From: Zonotrichia leucophrys gambelii
Taxonomy: Eukaryota > Chordata > Aves > Passeriformes > Passerellidae
DNA: 64,000 nt
Reading direction: 5' to 3'
Assembly (NCBI RefSeq): GCF_028769735.1
Contig: NC_088172.1
Coordinates: forward strand, 37,472,397 to 37,536,396
Below are positions 1-11,989 of the stretch, one piece after another. The first letter of the stretch is position 1. Every line of letters begins with the position of its first letter. Below the pieces are notes generated by a model, which was given only the letters and a program-made list of their open reading frames with translations, was not told the DNA's origin and did no database searches. Both the position numbers and the translations under genes were made by a program.

Positions 1-1495
1 GGAGGGATGACAATAAAAGGCTATAAAAGAGACCAACATGAGGAATGTGAAAAACTGAACTGAAAAACCAAAGAACATCCAAACAAAAATCAGTAATGTC
101 CTGTGCAAAAAATTCTGAATCTTGTTTGAAACCTGTCATGTTGAAGCAGCCTGAATGCCAAATTCCCTTTCCCCACTCCCAGCTTCCTGCCATGGAGGTT
201 CAAGCCCAGGCCTTGCCATAGGCACCACATACCAGGCAGTCCCAGAAGCAAGGGCCCTCGAACCCAGATTCACAAGCACAAGTTCCCCTTTCTTCCAAAA
301 CCTTTCTTGTTTCACTTAATAAGTGCTGGATCTTGAGGTTCACCTTTTTTCACACTTGTATCTTTGAAAAGCAGGTGAGTCATATTGATTTATGCTTGCA
401 GCACTTGCAGAGGTTTCCCACCCCCAGTTCTGGCTTGTGGCCCGCTCATCTGACTGCTTGAAATACTGGTATATTGGATCACAGGTATTTGGATCAATAT
501 TTTAAAAGTTCAGGAATGAAAATTCCTGTTTCAACTTTAATTTAAACTATTTAAAATAAAAGCCTGGATTTCTAGCTTCAGATATCTCCTAGAGGAATCA
601 TATACCTCTAGGGAGAAGGTCTTAACCATTTAAAACAAAGTTAAAGATAAACCTGGAGCTAAAACAGAGTAACAATCACATAATTTACCTGACTAGGGCT
701 CTGAAAGTGTCCGTGCTTCCTCCACATGACTGCTTGTAAAGCTTGAATTAAATGCATACACCCAGGGGTATTCTTTTCTGTAGTGGATATGATCTCATCC
801 ATCATGCTTCATGCATTTATACCCATCATTTCATCCACTTTCCTTATGATACCCTTTGATATGGAGAAATAAAGCATCCTTAAATTCTATTTCATAGCTT
901 GGCTCTCTTTCCTAACCTCCATGGCTGCAGCCCAGGCAATATCCAGCACTGTTGGTGTCTGTGCCACGGCACTGAGCATATCCTGAGCTGAAGGACAAAA
1001 AGGCCTTTGGGCTTTTCCCCACTCACTGCTGAGAGCAGAGTGCCCACACCCTCCCAGGGGTAGGTTCTCAAAAGGGATGAACTTCCTTGCAGCCCCTCAA
1101 GTCAGTGAAGGCAAAACAGCCCAGCAGAATGTGGGAAGGAGGATTTCCCTGGGGCTGGCTGCTGAAGAGATGTCTGCTTACAGCTCCATTGCTTAGCATC
1201 CACAAAGAGATACAGTTTCATAAACTTAAAGGAAAAGAGTCTTCATTTGTGAGTTAGCAAACAATAATCTCGCAACTTAAAGGTCAGAAAGTTCAATTTA
1301 TCCAATTCTGCCAATTCTATAGAGTCCAGGCAAAATACATCGCAGCTGAATTTTCTCTCTTCCATCCATCTCTTATTTTTCTTCCTACCAGGATTTGCTC
1401 CTTAGTGTACATCAGGACCTCAGCACCAGGGTCCTTGGTTGGATGCCTTGCCTTGTGACCAGTTGTGTCAGGTGGAGAGGGAGAAAGCAGAGGAG
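1..1495. other. SCML4 intron or downstream sequence, no feature seen
   Basis: No exon, recognisable transposon or strong motif was found. The remaining SCML4 exons (linker and SAM domain) were looked for on the minus strand and not seen. Confidence 0.6.
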
Positions 1496-1688
1496 GGAGG
1501 GAGGGAGGCAGGCAGGAAGGAAGGCAGGAAGGCAGGAAGGCAGGAAGGCAGGAAGGCAGGAAGGCAGGCAGGCAGGAAGGAAGGAAGGAAGGAAGGAAGG
1601 AAGGAAGGAAGGAAGGAAGGAAGGAAGGAAGGAAGGAAGGAAGGAAGGAAGGAAGGAAGGAAGGAAGGAAGGAAGGAAGGAAGGAAGG
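1496..1688 (+). repeat. GGAA/GGCA purine microsatellite
   Basis: A purine-rich tract begins as GGAGG units, passes through interrupted GGCAGGAA units, and becomes an uninterrupted AAGG tetranucleotide repeat from 1574 to 1688 (about 28 copies). It produces spurious open frames on both strands (Gly-Arg-Lys-Glu or Leu-Pro-Ser-Phe repeats) that are not genes. Confidence 0.97.
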
Positions 1689-3751
1689 CTATCCCAGCCT
1701 TTCTCAACTGTACTGCAGGCTCTGCCATCAATCCAAAAGCCTCAAAGACCATATAAACTTTTTATATTATACTTTGTTGTGGCTGGATGTCTCTGCTCCC
1801 TCTTTAAGAGTGACCTTAATGTTTTATTTATTGTTTAAAGGATAATGATCATGGTAGAGGAATATATGAGGCAATAAATGGCCTTTGCAGGTAATTAAAT
1901 GCTGAGGAGCACTGAAGCTATTGATAGCCATAAAAGCCATTTATTCTGAGTGCGCTGAGAAGCCAGGAGTGCTGTTCCTCATAGCATGCAACAAGACAAG
2001 ATTAAACAAGCCATGGTACTAGAAAGGGGAAAGACAGCATTTTTCTTACTCTCTCAGGACTTGAAACTTCTGAGCTGCTGTTTATTTGGTGTTTGCAACA
2101 GAAAATATTGATTGTAATAATATGTGGTTTTCTATCATATTATTCCTTTTTTCCTAGCTGTTTTAGAAGGGCTTTGCACATGTTGGCAAGAGTTATTGCC
2201 CTCCTTTGACACACACTCAAATAAAGGCACAGCAGGGAAGAGTGGCTTGCCCACATAGTCTCTTATAAAAATCCAGTTCCCAGGCCAGTGTCTTGCCTAC
2301 TTAGTCACACTCCTATTGTGCATTGCTATTGTGCTTGTCATACCAGCTTTTCGAGGGCTTGTGGATAGGAAGAGCCCACCTTCCTACAGACAGAGGCACT
2401 AGCATCCTGCTGTGCTTCTGCTCCATATAGATCCCTACTTCCAGCCAGCGCCACCAGAAGAGAAGCTGTTCTCCTGTGGATAGTGGCAGGGAACTCCATA
2501 TGGTTCCAAATTTGGCTTGGCCATGGGGAGAACAGCAAGGCTGGGGACCTTATTCACAGGCTTTCCCACTTCCCCTGTGGTAAGTATAATACAGTGTGGT
2601 CAGCAAAGTTCTTGCATAAAGTTTTGCTGCAACCACATGCAGCTGTGCTCTATGTGGAGACATCAGCGGTCTAAAAGCATAAAATAGCCAAACCCCAAGG
2701 TTTGGCACAGAAATAGCAAGGATCTCTGTTGGCTTCCCATCATTTAGCCCCTGTCCCACTTCACAGGGTTTTCTGCACAGGTCACCCAGGTCTTGCCATC
2801 ATTTTAGCTCTACTGTTCCCATGGAAAATGTTGGGGTGCAGGTCCAGAGGTGCTTTGAACCCAGGTGCTGTGGTGACAGGTAACATCTCAGGATTTGCCG
2901 TAATGCAGACCAGAAGCTGGGCATTTCCCAGGAGGCGTGGGAGTTACCCATGCTCCCACAAATCACTCTCAGGAGACAGGAAGTCCCTTCACAGCTGAGG
3001 AAGAGCCCTGGGCAATGTCCCATGTGGGGCATGAGACAGGTGAGGGCCCTTGGCACGGCTCAGCTGCAGGGAGGGTGATGCACAGCCAGCAGGGCTCATT
3101 GCAGAGGCCAGCTCTAGGCACAGCCTGATGAGTGTGCACTTCCTGGGCATGTACAACACAGCTGTAAGTGAGATGTGCATATGTCAACAAATCCCACCTG
3201 GCCTGTACACAGCCATTAGCATCTGGCAGCTTGCTGTGAGCACAGGTGAGTTATGGCTTAGGGGCATGTGCTCTGGGGCAAGGTTAAGAGGTGACTCCTG
3301 TGTGGGGTAAGGGGATTAATATGGCTGGACACGATGCTGGCTTCTCCTCTCCCTTCTGATGGTGTAAATCAAGGGTAACTGCACCAAAGTCAATACCTGG
3401 ATTAGATTCATTGGTGCAAAGGGGCTGAAAAGCACATGATTCTAAAAGAAAAGACATCTCAATTACAAGATGGGGAACAGAAATAATGAAAAATGTGGCT
3501 GCTTTGTGTGACTTCCTATGGTGATTTTTTCTGGCCCTGCTCCTTCCATGAGAGCTTTACCCCAACAGGAGTCCTCACAGACCCATCTGCAGCAGGGCTC
3601 CCACTGATCACTGGCCCTCCCTGTCTCTGCACTGTGGGCAGGAAGCCCTGACTCTGCTCTGTGCAGCAGAGGAACCCCCAGGCTGACCTTGCTGCAGAGA
3701 AATGCTGGCTCCTGGGGGCATGGAAGGAGATTTAGACACTGCAGCATTAAA
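1689..3751. other. SCML4 intron sequence, no feature seen
   Basis: Unique-looking sequence with only short open frames in all six frames; none resembles a protein I know. Confidence 0.6.
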
Positions 3752-3898
3752 CATAGCCTCAGTGCCTCAATCCAACCTGCTTTGAACACTTCCAGGGATG
3801 CAGCACCCACAGCTTCTCCAGGCAACCAGTTTCAGTCCCTCACTACTCTCACCGTAAAGAATTTCTTCCTCATGGCTAATTTAAACCTACCTGACTAG
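3752..3898 (-). mobile_element. CR1 LINE fragment
   Basis: The plus strand contains CAATCCAACCTGCTTTGAAC, ACTTCCAGGGATGCAGCACC and TAAAGAATTTCTTCCTCATG in CR1 reverse-complement order. The extreme 3' end (the AGAATC repeats) is missing, so the fragment is truncated on both sides. Confidence 0.85.
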
Positions 3899-5307
3899 CC
3901 CAGGCTGCCCAGCCCATGCTGCTTCTGGGGGGCTATTGACAGCACACGCACACCCCACCCCACAGTGGGAGACCCAGGAGAGAAGCTTTGCCTACACCCA
4001 CATCCCTTGTCTAGTCTGAGGGGAAAATAATGTTTTGCCCATCCTCAGTGTCTGGGGAGATCCGGTGAGGATGGTGGCAGGGAAATCTCCATTGGAATTT
4101 TGTGGGGGTGGAGATGCTCAGAGTGTAACAGCAACTGTAAAAACTCTGGTTGAGGAATTGCCTTCTCTCACACACAGCCCTGTCGTGAGAAAGTAAATGC
4201 AAATGTACATGCAAATTAAAATGCAAATGCAAACGCAAATGCCAGGCCTCCTGGGCTTCACTCCTTGGTGCTACAGAAATCCCTTGACCTCTCAGAAGCA
4301 TTCAGCTTGCTGCAAATGTCTTAGTGGAGAATAAAGAAAAATATTGCTCTTCAGTCTGGGCTCCTGCCTTTCTTCCCCCATGTGTAAGGGTGGTAGTTGG
4401 ATTTCTTGGTATAAAAAGATGATTTCTGCACCGTGTGCACAGCCCTCTCCCATTTGGTGAGCAAAGCACACACTGAGGGTATTCTTAGTGAGCAAGTGAT
4501 GCAAAAATCGTGATTGTGGACACTAAAACATCTTTCTCTTATCTGCCAGCATGTATCTGCCATTAAATTGAATGCATGAAAGAGTGTTCCCGAACACCCA
4601 CAGTGTTGTTAATAAAAAAAAAGTAAAAATTATTTAAGTCAGGAGGAAGACTGCAGGTGAAATGAAGGCTCATATCCATAATTTACATCTTCCTTTCTTT
4701 CTAAACCAGCTTTTGCAATGCCATAGTAAGGCCCCAGGGCAGCTTTCCAGCCTCTGATTTTAGATGGGGCTGCAGGCACTTCCCAGCTCCGTGGGGGCAG
4801 CACCCTGTCCCAGAATACAAACGAGAAGGAAGCTCAGAACTACCATCCATCTGGGAGCTCAGCACTGCTCAGGGCAGCTGCCCCTGAGGACCACACCATC
4901 CTTGGATGGATCTGCCTCATGCCACAGCTCCTCCAGGCTTTGCCCCACATGGTCAAGCACTAAGACAGGGACCTTGTTGGTCCTGGAGGGTTTTAAGCCA
5001 GGAGAATTATTCCTGCAAAGTAGCAAAGCCAACCACTTAGCAGTCACAGCTCATTTAGGTTTATTCTCATGGGTGGAGGTGGCAGATTGGAGTCCAGGCT
5101 GTCTGTGCTACAGCTGATAATGTGTACCTTAGGTTTGTGCTACCACAATGTGCTGGTCTGAAATTTCTCTGCTGGGGCACCTCAACACGGTGGTTCTCAC
5201 CCAAACTGAACCTCCTCTGCAGCCACTGGGAAAATACCACAAGGAAGCTCACTGCCTCCCTCTGGAAGGGTCCCACAGAGGCTTGCAGGTCCCTATCATA
5301 CGCAGCA
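3899..5307. other. SCML4 intron sequence, octamer cluster only
   Basis: Apart from the octamer motifs at 4197-4241 and a short A-run near 4613, nothing was recognised up to the LTR target duplication. Confidence 0.6.
4197..4241 (+). promoter_or_regulatory. Cluster of octamer (POU/Oct) motifs in SCML4 intron
   Basis: Three perfect ATGCAAAT octamers occur at 4197-4204, 4209-4216 and 4221-4228, spaced 12 bp start to start, with a near-match ACGCAAAT at 4234-4241. ATGCAAAT is the established binding site of Oct-1/Oct-2-type POU factors. The array may be a hexanucleotide (ATGCAA) expansion that creates sites by chance. Confidence 0.45.
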
Positions 5308-5313
5308 CAGCAC

Positions 5314-5730
5314 TGTCATAGTCATATTTTCTGGAAAATCCCTTCACCCAGGATTTTGCTCCTGTGAAGATGAGAAGCCTCAGAGAAAAGGGAAAACAAT
5401 AATTATCTGATTTGCTTCTCCTGTGTTTTGCTCCTTTGGAATGTGTTTGGACATTGTTTACCAACAGGTGGTTGTTTCATTGGTTTCATGTGAATTGTTT
5501 TGACTCATTGACCAATCAGGATCAAGCTATGTCAGACTCTGGAGAAAGAATCACAAGTTTTCATTATTATCTTTTAGCCTTCTGTAAGTATCCTTTCTGT
5601 ATTCTTTAGTATAGTTTAGTTAGTATTCTTTTATATAATATAGCATCACAAAATAATAAATTAGCCTTCTAAGAACATGGAGTCAGATTCATCATTCCTC
5701 CCTGCTGCAGGACACCCTGCAAATACAATA
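5314..5730 (+). mobile_element. Solo LTR of an endogenous retrovirus with intact target-site duplication
   Basis: A 417-bp element beginning TGTCATAGTCATATTTTC and ending ...AAATACAATA is flanked by identical 6-bp direct repeats CAGCAC at 5308-5313 and 5731-5736. It has the internal landmarks of an LTR: a TATATAATATAG box-like stretch near 5633 and an AATAAA polyadenylation signal at 5655-5660. I recognise the sequence as a passerine endogenous retrovirus LTR family. The 6-bp duplication fits class II (ERVK/beta-like) integration. No internal retroviral genes adjoin it, so it is a solo LTR left by recombination. The terminal CA expected at the 3' end reads TA, a single substitution. It is antisense to SCML4 and ends 71 bp from an SCML4 donor site. 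Confidence 0.85.
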
Positions 5731-5801
5731 CAGCACCAAAAAAAGGACAGTCACTCCTTCAGCTGGATTACATCTTGAGCCAAGGTGACCAAGCAGCCTA
5801 C

Positions 5802-5996
5802 CTGCCTCCATCCGTGTGCTTTCACAGCCCCCGGGGCTCTCTGTGCTGGCACTGAGCTGCTGGAAGGGCTGGTTGCTGAAGAGATTGTCACACAGCAGGC
5901 TGCGACACAGCTTCTTCAGGAAGCGCAGCACGTACCCAATGCTGTTCACTACGAGCAGGCTCTGGAGATGTTGCTTCCCCTCAAAAGAAGCTGAAA
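5802..5996 (-). CDS. SCML4: SCML4 fourth coding exon: second half of SLED domain and start of variable linker
   Basis: This 195-base exon is read on the minus strand from the acceptor CTTTCCAG (AG at 5998-5997) to the donor GGCAG|GTAGGC (GT at 5801-5800). It completes the split valine and then gives 64 codons plus one base. The first part, SASFEGKQHLQSLLVVNSIG followed by YVLRFLKKLCRSLLCDNLFS, closes the SLED domain. The remainder (SASTESPGGCESTRMEAG) is a linker that differs clearly from the human sequence I remember, as expected for a disordered segment. The open phase-1 donor shows that the reading frame must continue in an exon to the left, which I could not find down to base 1. A solo LTR ends only 71 bases beyond the donor. 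Confidence 0.94.
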
Positions 5997-8572
5997 CTGG
6001 AAAGCAAAACAGGAGCAATTCAATACCTGTGGGTGCATGGCAGAAGGGGGAATGAGAGCAAGGGAAATAATTTTACTCAAGTATTTGCATGTCTTAAAAT
6101 ATTTTGCAAAATTACCCTGCCTGAAGCGCACAACAAACTGGAGGAGCTTAAGGAGCTGAGTTTGTGTGACCCAGATCACCTTCCCCCTGGAGGGCTGAAA
6201 GATGCTGACTAGCATGGCCAGCAGTGCAAGGTTTTCTAATATATGCATCCACCTGAAAATTGTGTTGTGTGATTAGAAGAAGGCTATCATGATACCCTGG
6301 TGTAAGGAAGGGCAGAGAAAGTGATGTGCAGTGATCACCAGTAGTGATGGGTAGGCTGACTTCAGCAGTACCCAAGGTTATAAATGATAATGGGGAGAAA
6401 AGAATTAAAGGCATGGTTGTGAAGGAATGAAAGGTACCAGGACTGTACTGAAGAGAGAGGTAACAGCTTCATCGTTGATCTTTTTTTACTGAGTTAACTG
6501 CATTTATGGGCAAGGGAATGTTGGCAGTTGTGGTTAATGCAGAATTCAGTAGAGAATGAGAAATCTTGCATTAAATTGGAAATGATTGCACAGGAGGGGT
6601 GAGTCAAGAAATGGCAACAGGGTCTGCTGGCAGGAGACCCCAAGTCCCAGAGAGAAGCCTGCAGCAGTCTGTGCTGGCACGAAAGAGATTTTGTGGATGC
6701 TGTAATCTGGCAGACATCACCAATGGAGAAGAGGCCTGGGAGATTGCACAGAAAGGGTTGACTGATTTTGACTTCCGTGGTGGTAAAAATAGGTGAAAAA
6801 AAAATCTGGAAAACAAACATATAAAATGTTTAGAAATCCGTAACTCTTTGAAGAGGCTCAAAACAACCCGGTGGGACAAGAAATGATAATGCAGGCTTAC
6901 CAGATGCCCATAAAACAGCAAAGTGACAGAGTCATGAAAAACTCAGATATATTTCTAGAAGGTGTGGAACAAAACATTTCCAGGAGTGTTAAAAGCACTA
7001 TACAAAGTTCTGGAGAAACCTGAGATGGATTGATGGATATCATTCTGGTCATACAGGCTGAAGAAGAGGGAATTCACACTTGCAGAAGTGCGCAGGCAGA
7101 CTGCATTGATGTTTGGGGAACAGAAATTTTCCCTGTGGCACTGCAGCCACCACCATCCCACTATGTGGGACTGTGCAAGACACCTGCACTCCTTTCACTG
7201 GTGCAGTGATCTTCCTCACCTGAAAGGAACTGTGTATTTCAGCCTAGCAGGATGGGGGTGGCTCTCTTAGAAATACATTTAAGGGTAAGAATAGGGCAAT
7301 TAAAATTCCTGCGTAAGCCTGTCATGGGGGCATACTTACCCAGGAATCAAAAAAAGGGCATAAAAACCATGGGAGGGGTTGAGGGGTCAAAACAGACCCA
7401 CCAGGATCAGCTGTATCAAGACACATTCAATTCAACAGATTTGTAGGGAGGATATAGCTGCCTGAAGTCTTCCACCTGGAAGGTTCTTTCCCAATCCTAT
7501 AGTTTAACTCCCATCACTACTAACAAGAAAAAATTGCAACATTAGACTTATAATTTTGGGGATAACTTCAGAGATTTCCTGTTGGCCTGAGCTGCTGTGA
7601 GGGATCATGCTCCACAGCTGGTTGAGCATCTGTGAGCCAAGCCATGGGAAGATTGGAAAGCCCCTGACAAAACTCATCTGCACTGCTGGGAGTGAAGTGC
7701 AATTACAGAGCCATGACTAGGAGGCCATTCACCCCTCTTTGATGACTAGAAGAACCATGAAATTGGGAGAAATGTTGACCAGGTGCTTTTAGTTCAGGTG
7801 AAGTTGAAGTTGAGCCAGCTCAGAGGAGATGAGACCAGGGATTTTGGCAGGCTTGGTGCATAATATGACTCTCCTGATTCTAATGAAAGTCATATATGCA
7901 GCACAGAACTAGGCAAAAATGAAACTTTGCACTGAATTGATTCAGTCTTGTGTTTCTGTGAACAAGTCTGGATCATTCTCGGAGTATTTTTGGTGTCCCT
8001 TAGGGAAGGCACACCTGTGATTACAGAGAACTTGAGGAGAGGGAAGAAGCAAGATTTATATGCTGCACAGAGGGCCAGAGCTTGGGCTCCCACACAAGAA
8101 GGTCCCAGTGGCACAGCTGAGCATCTGCAGTCCCTGTGAAACTGATTGGACTTGCAATCCTTGGCTTTGTGTTTGTGCCTGACTCATCTGCAGCAGCTCA
8201 TTGGAGAGTGCTCTTCCCATATTCCCATCATTGTTTCACTCCCACTGCACCCCCATATGCCAAAAGAATGTTGTGACACAAAACTCTCGCTGTGATAGAA
8301 GAAAACTTCACATTCACACTGAGAACCAGGCCAGGGGATCCATTGTGGGACATGGGAGGTTCATCAGGACACAGCAAGAAGTGCCACTGCGGGAAGATGA
8401 GGAGCTGCTGGGAAGCTCCCCTTGGTCTTTGATTCTCTCAGATATATTTGTGTAGAATGTGCAGTCCTGCTGCATGGGGAATTGCTGTGGGACTTTTGCA
8501 ATTCCTGCAGCAGAGAGCAGGTTTGGCCCATGAGCTGCCGGCAGCTAAACTCCATTAAAGTTGTCCTTTTGT
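5997..8572. other. SCML4 intron between coding exons 3 and 4, no feature seen
   Basis: Non-repetitive intronic sequence apart from short homopolymers. The CR1 fragment at 8573-8800 occupies the upstream end of the same intron. Confidence 0.6.
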
Positions 8573-8800
8573 GAAACACAGAATCATCGAGTTATAGAAA
8601 GATTTCAGCTGGAAGGGACATTTACAGGTCATTTAGTCCAACCCTCCTGCAATGACCAGGGACATCTTCAGCTAGCTCAGATTGCTCCAATACACATCCA
8701 ACCAGACCTTGAATATATCTGAGCTTGGGGCATCTGAGTTTGGGGCATCCATAACTTCTCTGGACAACCTGTTCCAGAGTTCTGCAACCCTCATCACATG
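8573..8800 (-). mobile_element. CR1 LINE 3'-end fragment
   Basis: The plus strand reads CACAGAATCATCGAGTTATAG, then AGCTGGAAGGGACATTTACAG, TTTAGTCCAACCCTCCTGC and CTCTGGACAACCTGTTCCAG. This is the standard reverse-complement order of a CR1 3' terminus. A 15-bp unit ending in TTGGGGCAT is duplicated in tandem near 8719-8750. It lies in the SCML4 intron upstream of the third coding exon. Confidence 0.88.
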
Positions 8801-9162
8801 AGGCATGCATGTGTACTTGTGGTAGCAATGAGTGTCATGAAGTGGGCTGGCATTTCTGCCCATGCTTGAACAGCTGCATGAAAACAGCTCTCAGCCCTGG
8901 CCTCAGCACTGTTCCAAAGAGTGGTAAGAGGCACACTCTGGAGCGCACGTTCCTCACCTGAATCACCACTGCAATACCCCTTACCAACATTCTTTCATCT
9001 GACACCGAGGTGATTCCTGCAGCAGCTCATTTTGCAAAGGCATGAGTGATATTCAGAGCTGGTTGCCATCCCACTGATGGGAACAGGACATCCAGGGCAG
9101 TCAGGATTAGGGAGCATGTTAAAGCTTCAAGCACTTCCCTACTTCAAGCACAAACCCCTTAC
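8801..9162. other. SCML4 intron, no feature seen
   Basis: Unique sequence between the CR1 fragment and the exon-3 donor; no motif recognised. Confidence 0.6.
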
Positions 9163-9363
9163 CTGACACCATCTCTCCCCCGTAGCCCTGCCTGAGGAGG
9201 GAGAAGACCACCTTTTGCTGGAGGGCACAGTCGATGCAGGCTTGCACTGCCTGCTGCAGGGCTGCCGACGGCCTCTCGGGGCCAAAGTGCTCCGGCAGCT
9301 GCTGCACCTTTCTCCTGTCCAGGTACGGCCCCAGGTTCGCTTGCTTGTTGACATAAATGCAGA
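9163..9363 (-). CDS. SCML4: SCML4 third coding exon: first half of SLED domain
   Basis: This 201-base exon runs on the minus strand from the acceptor ...CCTACAG (AG at 9365-9364) to the donor GTCAG|GTAAGG (GT at 9162-9161). The valine codon split from the previous exon is completed here, followed by 66 codons. Readable blocks include VCIYVNKQANLGPYLDRRKV, QQLPEHFGPERPSAALQQAV and QGYGGEMVS, which are diagnostic of the SLED (Scm-like embedded) domain shared by SCML4, SCML2 and SCMH1-type proteins. Family knowledge assigns SLED a sequence-specific double-stranded DNA-binding role. The cysteines in QACIDCA and the aromatic residues look intact, and no frameshift is present. Length and phase agree with a functional gene. 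Confidence 0.95.
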
Positions 9364-11859
9364 CTGTAGGCATAAAAGCCCAACAAAGTTATTGCAAAAC
9401 AGTCCTGGAAGCATCCTAGGAAATGCTAGCATTCTACATTTCTATTCATTTCCCAAGTTCTTCCTTCAGTGGTGAATTGTTGTCACTTGTGATGGCAGAG
9501 CCAGACTTCCTTGTGCTAATGACCCATTGCCAGGGCAAAGCAAGCTGAGTTTAGGTCTAGCTCAGTGTCACAGGCTAGGATAAGCTACATACATCTCAAA
9601 AAGCTCCTATATATGCCTGGGGTTTGCTGTTTTGAGTCCACTTTGTCCATGCAACTTGTGACAGAAAAATGTTTTGGGAGTGCAGAACAGTGACTGCACA
9701 GCAAGGAGGGAATGCCAGCCTGAGGTGTGTTTTCAGATTATTTTTTTCCTTTGTTTTTAGACTGGTTCATTGAGAGCTGCTGTGAGAAGCATTGCTCTGA
9801 GATGACTTATGTAAAGCCTTTGGATCCTTCCTTCTTCAAATGCAGCTGTAATTTCTGGAGGGCTATGCTGCACAGTGCCATGGCAGAAATCTGGTCTTTG
9901 GGAGCTCCTAACTCTCCGTGACCAACCTAACACTCTACAAACTGCATTAAGTTGAGGCAAATGGTACATGGTGTGCAGTGCTACATTTTGGGACTGCAAC
10001 AACGTGCCTGTGCTGCAGAGGGGTCCCTGAGGGAGTCTGCCCCAGCCTCTCCACAGCCAAGCCCTGCACGCCCCCTCTCATAAGGTGCAAAGGCAGTTTT
10101 TCTACATGCCATCAGGCCTGCCAGCAATAGCCAAAAACTGAGCGTTCTCCTCACTACTGTGAACTTATTTTAAGCTTGGCTGAGGCTAACTGCATCTCAG
10201 GGGAAGCAGGGATAGAGCTGGGTAACTAAGGGCGACTAAGACACAGCCTGAAGTCAGGCTAAAGTGAGACATATTATAATAGCTGGCTGAGTGTGCTCGA
10301 GCTGTCATCTCTCAAACAATATAACATTATCTTCTGACAGAAATCAGATATGTGACAAAAAAAACCCATCAAGCAGAGTGGAGGACATGATGACAGCTGT
10401 GTAAAGTTGGAAATAATTTACAGTTTGCATCACCATAATGAAAATCTAGTGCAACTGTCACAGTGCACTCTGCTCCCCCATCTTGCAGGAACCAGCAGAA
10501 GGGGCTCAAGCAGTACATCCAGGGTAAACAGGGGGATAATAGCAATCATACTTATCATTACAGTGCTTCACAGCTTCCAAGTGCCAAACAAACAAAGGGA
10601 CAGTGCACTGAAAATACGGCAGCAGCATGCAGGAATTGCAGGGGGATTTCAGAGTGCAGCTTTCCCAGAGTGCCACACCTTGACAAATATGCAGAACGTG
10701 GTCTCTCTGTGACAATCCACTGGTTTTGTCGGGCTCAGCTGTGGGAGGGACTCTGCAGCTTGCAGGCAGTGTGCTGAGTCCCCCACTGCAGAGCCAGGGT
10801 CCCTACAGTCCTTCTGAAGCAGAGAGGGAGGTAAAAGCTAGCTTGAGCTTCCCTTCACCTCCTGCCAGCCCTGCTCTGGTGGGAACCTGCACACTCTGTA
10901 GGGAGGAAAGGTTCCAGTGGCATGAGGATGGGCAGACAGAGGTGTGGGGCACTGCCTGAAATGACCCACAGAGCCTTTGGAGCCACCCTGGAGATGTGGC
11001 AGGGCTGCAGGACTGTGCCTCCCTGTCCTGACCCAAAAGCAGCCCTGGGCACAGCCTCTCAGGGCACTTCCACCCACTCAGCTGCTGTTTGCCAAGTGCT
11101 CTGCAGACTTTGCGTGTGAAGGGATAAACGAGAATAAAATATATTATTGTCGTTGTTGCTGGGTTTAGTATCATTCTGCCACCAGAGCAGATGGAAAACT
11201 TCTCCTCTGTGCATCCCAGCTAAGAAATAATGGGATTTATGTGTTGTGTTTAGATTCTAATGTTATCTAATCCATTTCTCTTCTGAAATCTCAGGGTAAA
11301 TCAGCTGTCTTGTTGATTTTCTTCTTATTTACATCTGTTTAAAAGCCTTGACCTATGTTACTTTTGGTAATATAAACAAAAAGAAGGAGTAAGACCATGT
11401 TTTCTGACTAGATTTGGAAATGACCATGCCTGCTGCTGTGATAAGGCATTGGGGTTTTTGTGCTGGCAGCCCTGCCTACAGTCAGACCACGGCTCCTCCG
11501 TTCTTCACCCCACAGCTGTAACAGATGTTTCATGTTCACACAGGGATTTAGGCTGATCACTGCAACATATTAGATGGGGTGAAAATGTTAGGTATAAAAT
11601 GGAACATTCATGGGTTTTTGATGTTCACATTTCAAGAGCAAGGGGATTGACATATCCACTAAACTTGACACACAGCAGTCAAAATACAATCTTGCAGGAT
11701 AACTCTGCTCCTTGTCACTGGTCGCTAGACTAATCTGCAAACACCCCATTTTCATGAGCTCCCCCTGCTCTGGAAAGCCCAGCATCTGGCTGTGACATCT
11801 GGCTGTCAGCCCGTGGCTCCTGCTCACCCCTTGGCCAAGGAGCACTTGAGGCTGAGTAC
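9364..11859. other. SCML4 intron between coding exons 2 and 3, no feature seen
   Basis: No repeat or exon was recognised. Short frames near 10800-11170 reflect local GC content. Confidence 0.6.
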
Positions 11860-11989
11860 CTGTGAGAGCCTGGGGGGGGTCTGAGTCGGGTACCGTGGCT
11901 GCATCCTGGGGGATTGAGCTGATATCCGGCTCCGGCGTGCTCCTCGGCGGAGAGATTGCTAAAGGAGTCATCAGGACACGAGATTTCAG
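11860..11989 (-). CDS. SCML4: SCML4 second coding exon: Ser/Pro-rich linker
   Basis: This 130-base exon is read on the minus strand between the acceptor ...TTTTGCAG and the donor ACAG|GTACTC. It encodes 43 residues plus the first base of a valine codon. The sequence begins LKSRVLMTPLAISPPRSTPE and continues through SSIPQDAATVP, matching the human linker between the AT-hook region and the SLED domain as I recall it. It is proline/serine/threonine-rich, has no fold I recognise, and probably is a flexible linker. The stretch DSDPPQ just before the donor looks specific to this lineage compared with remembered human SCML4. Phase in is 0 and phase out is 1, consistent with both neighbouring exons. 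Several CpGs lie inside the exon. Confidence 0.92.

Noticed and set aside
1395..1845. Several overlapping long open frames on both strands with Gly-Arg-Lys-Glu or Leu-Pro-Ser-Phe repeats
   Set aside because: They are produced by the GGAA/GGCA microsatellite, which lacks stops in many frames. There is no homology or splice context.
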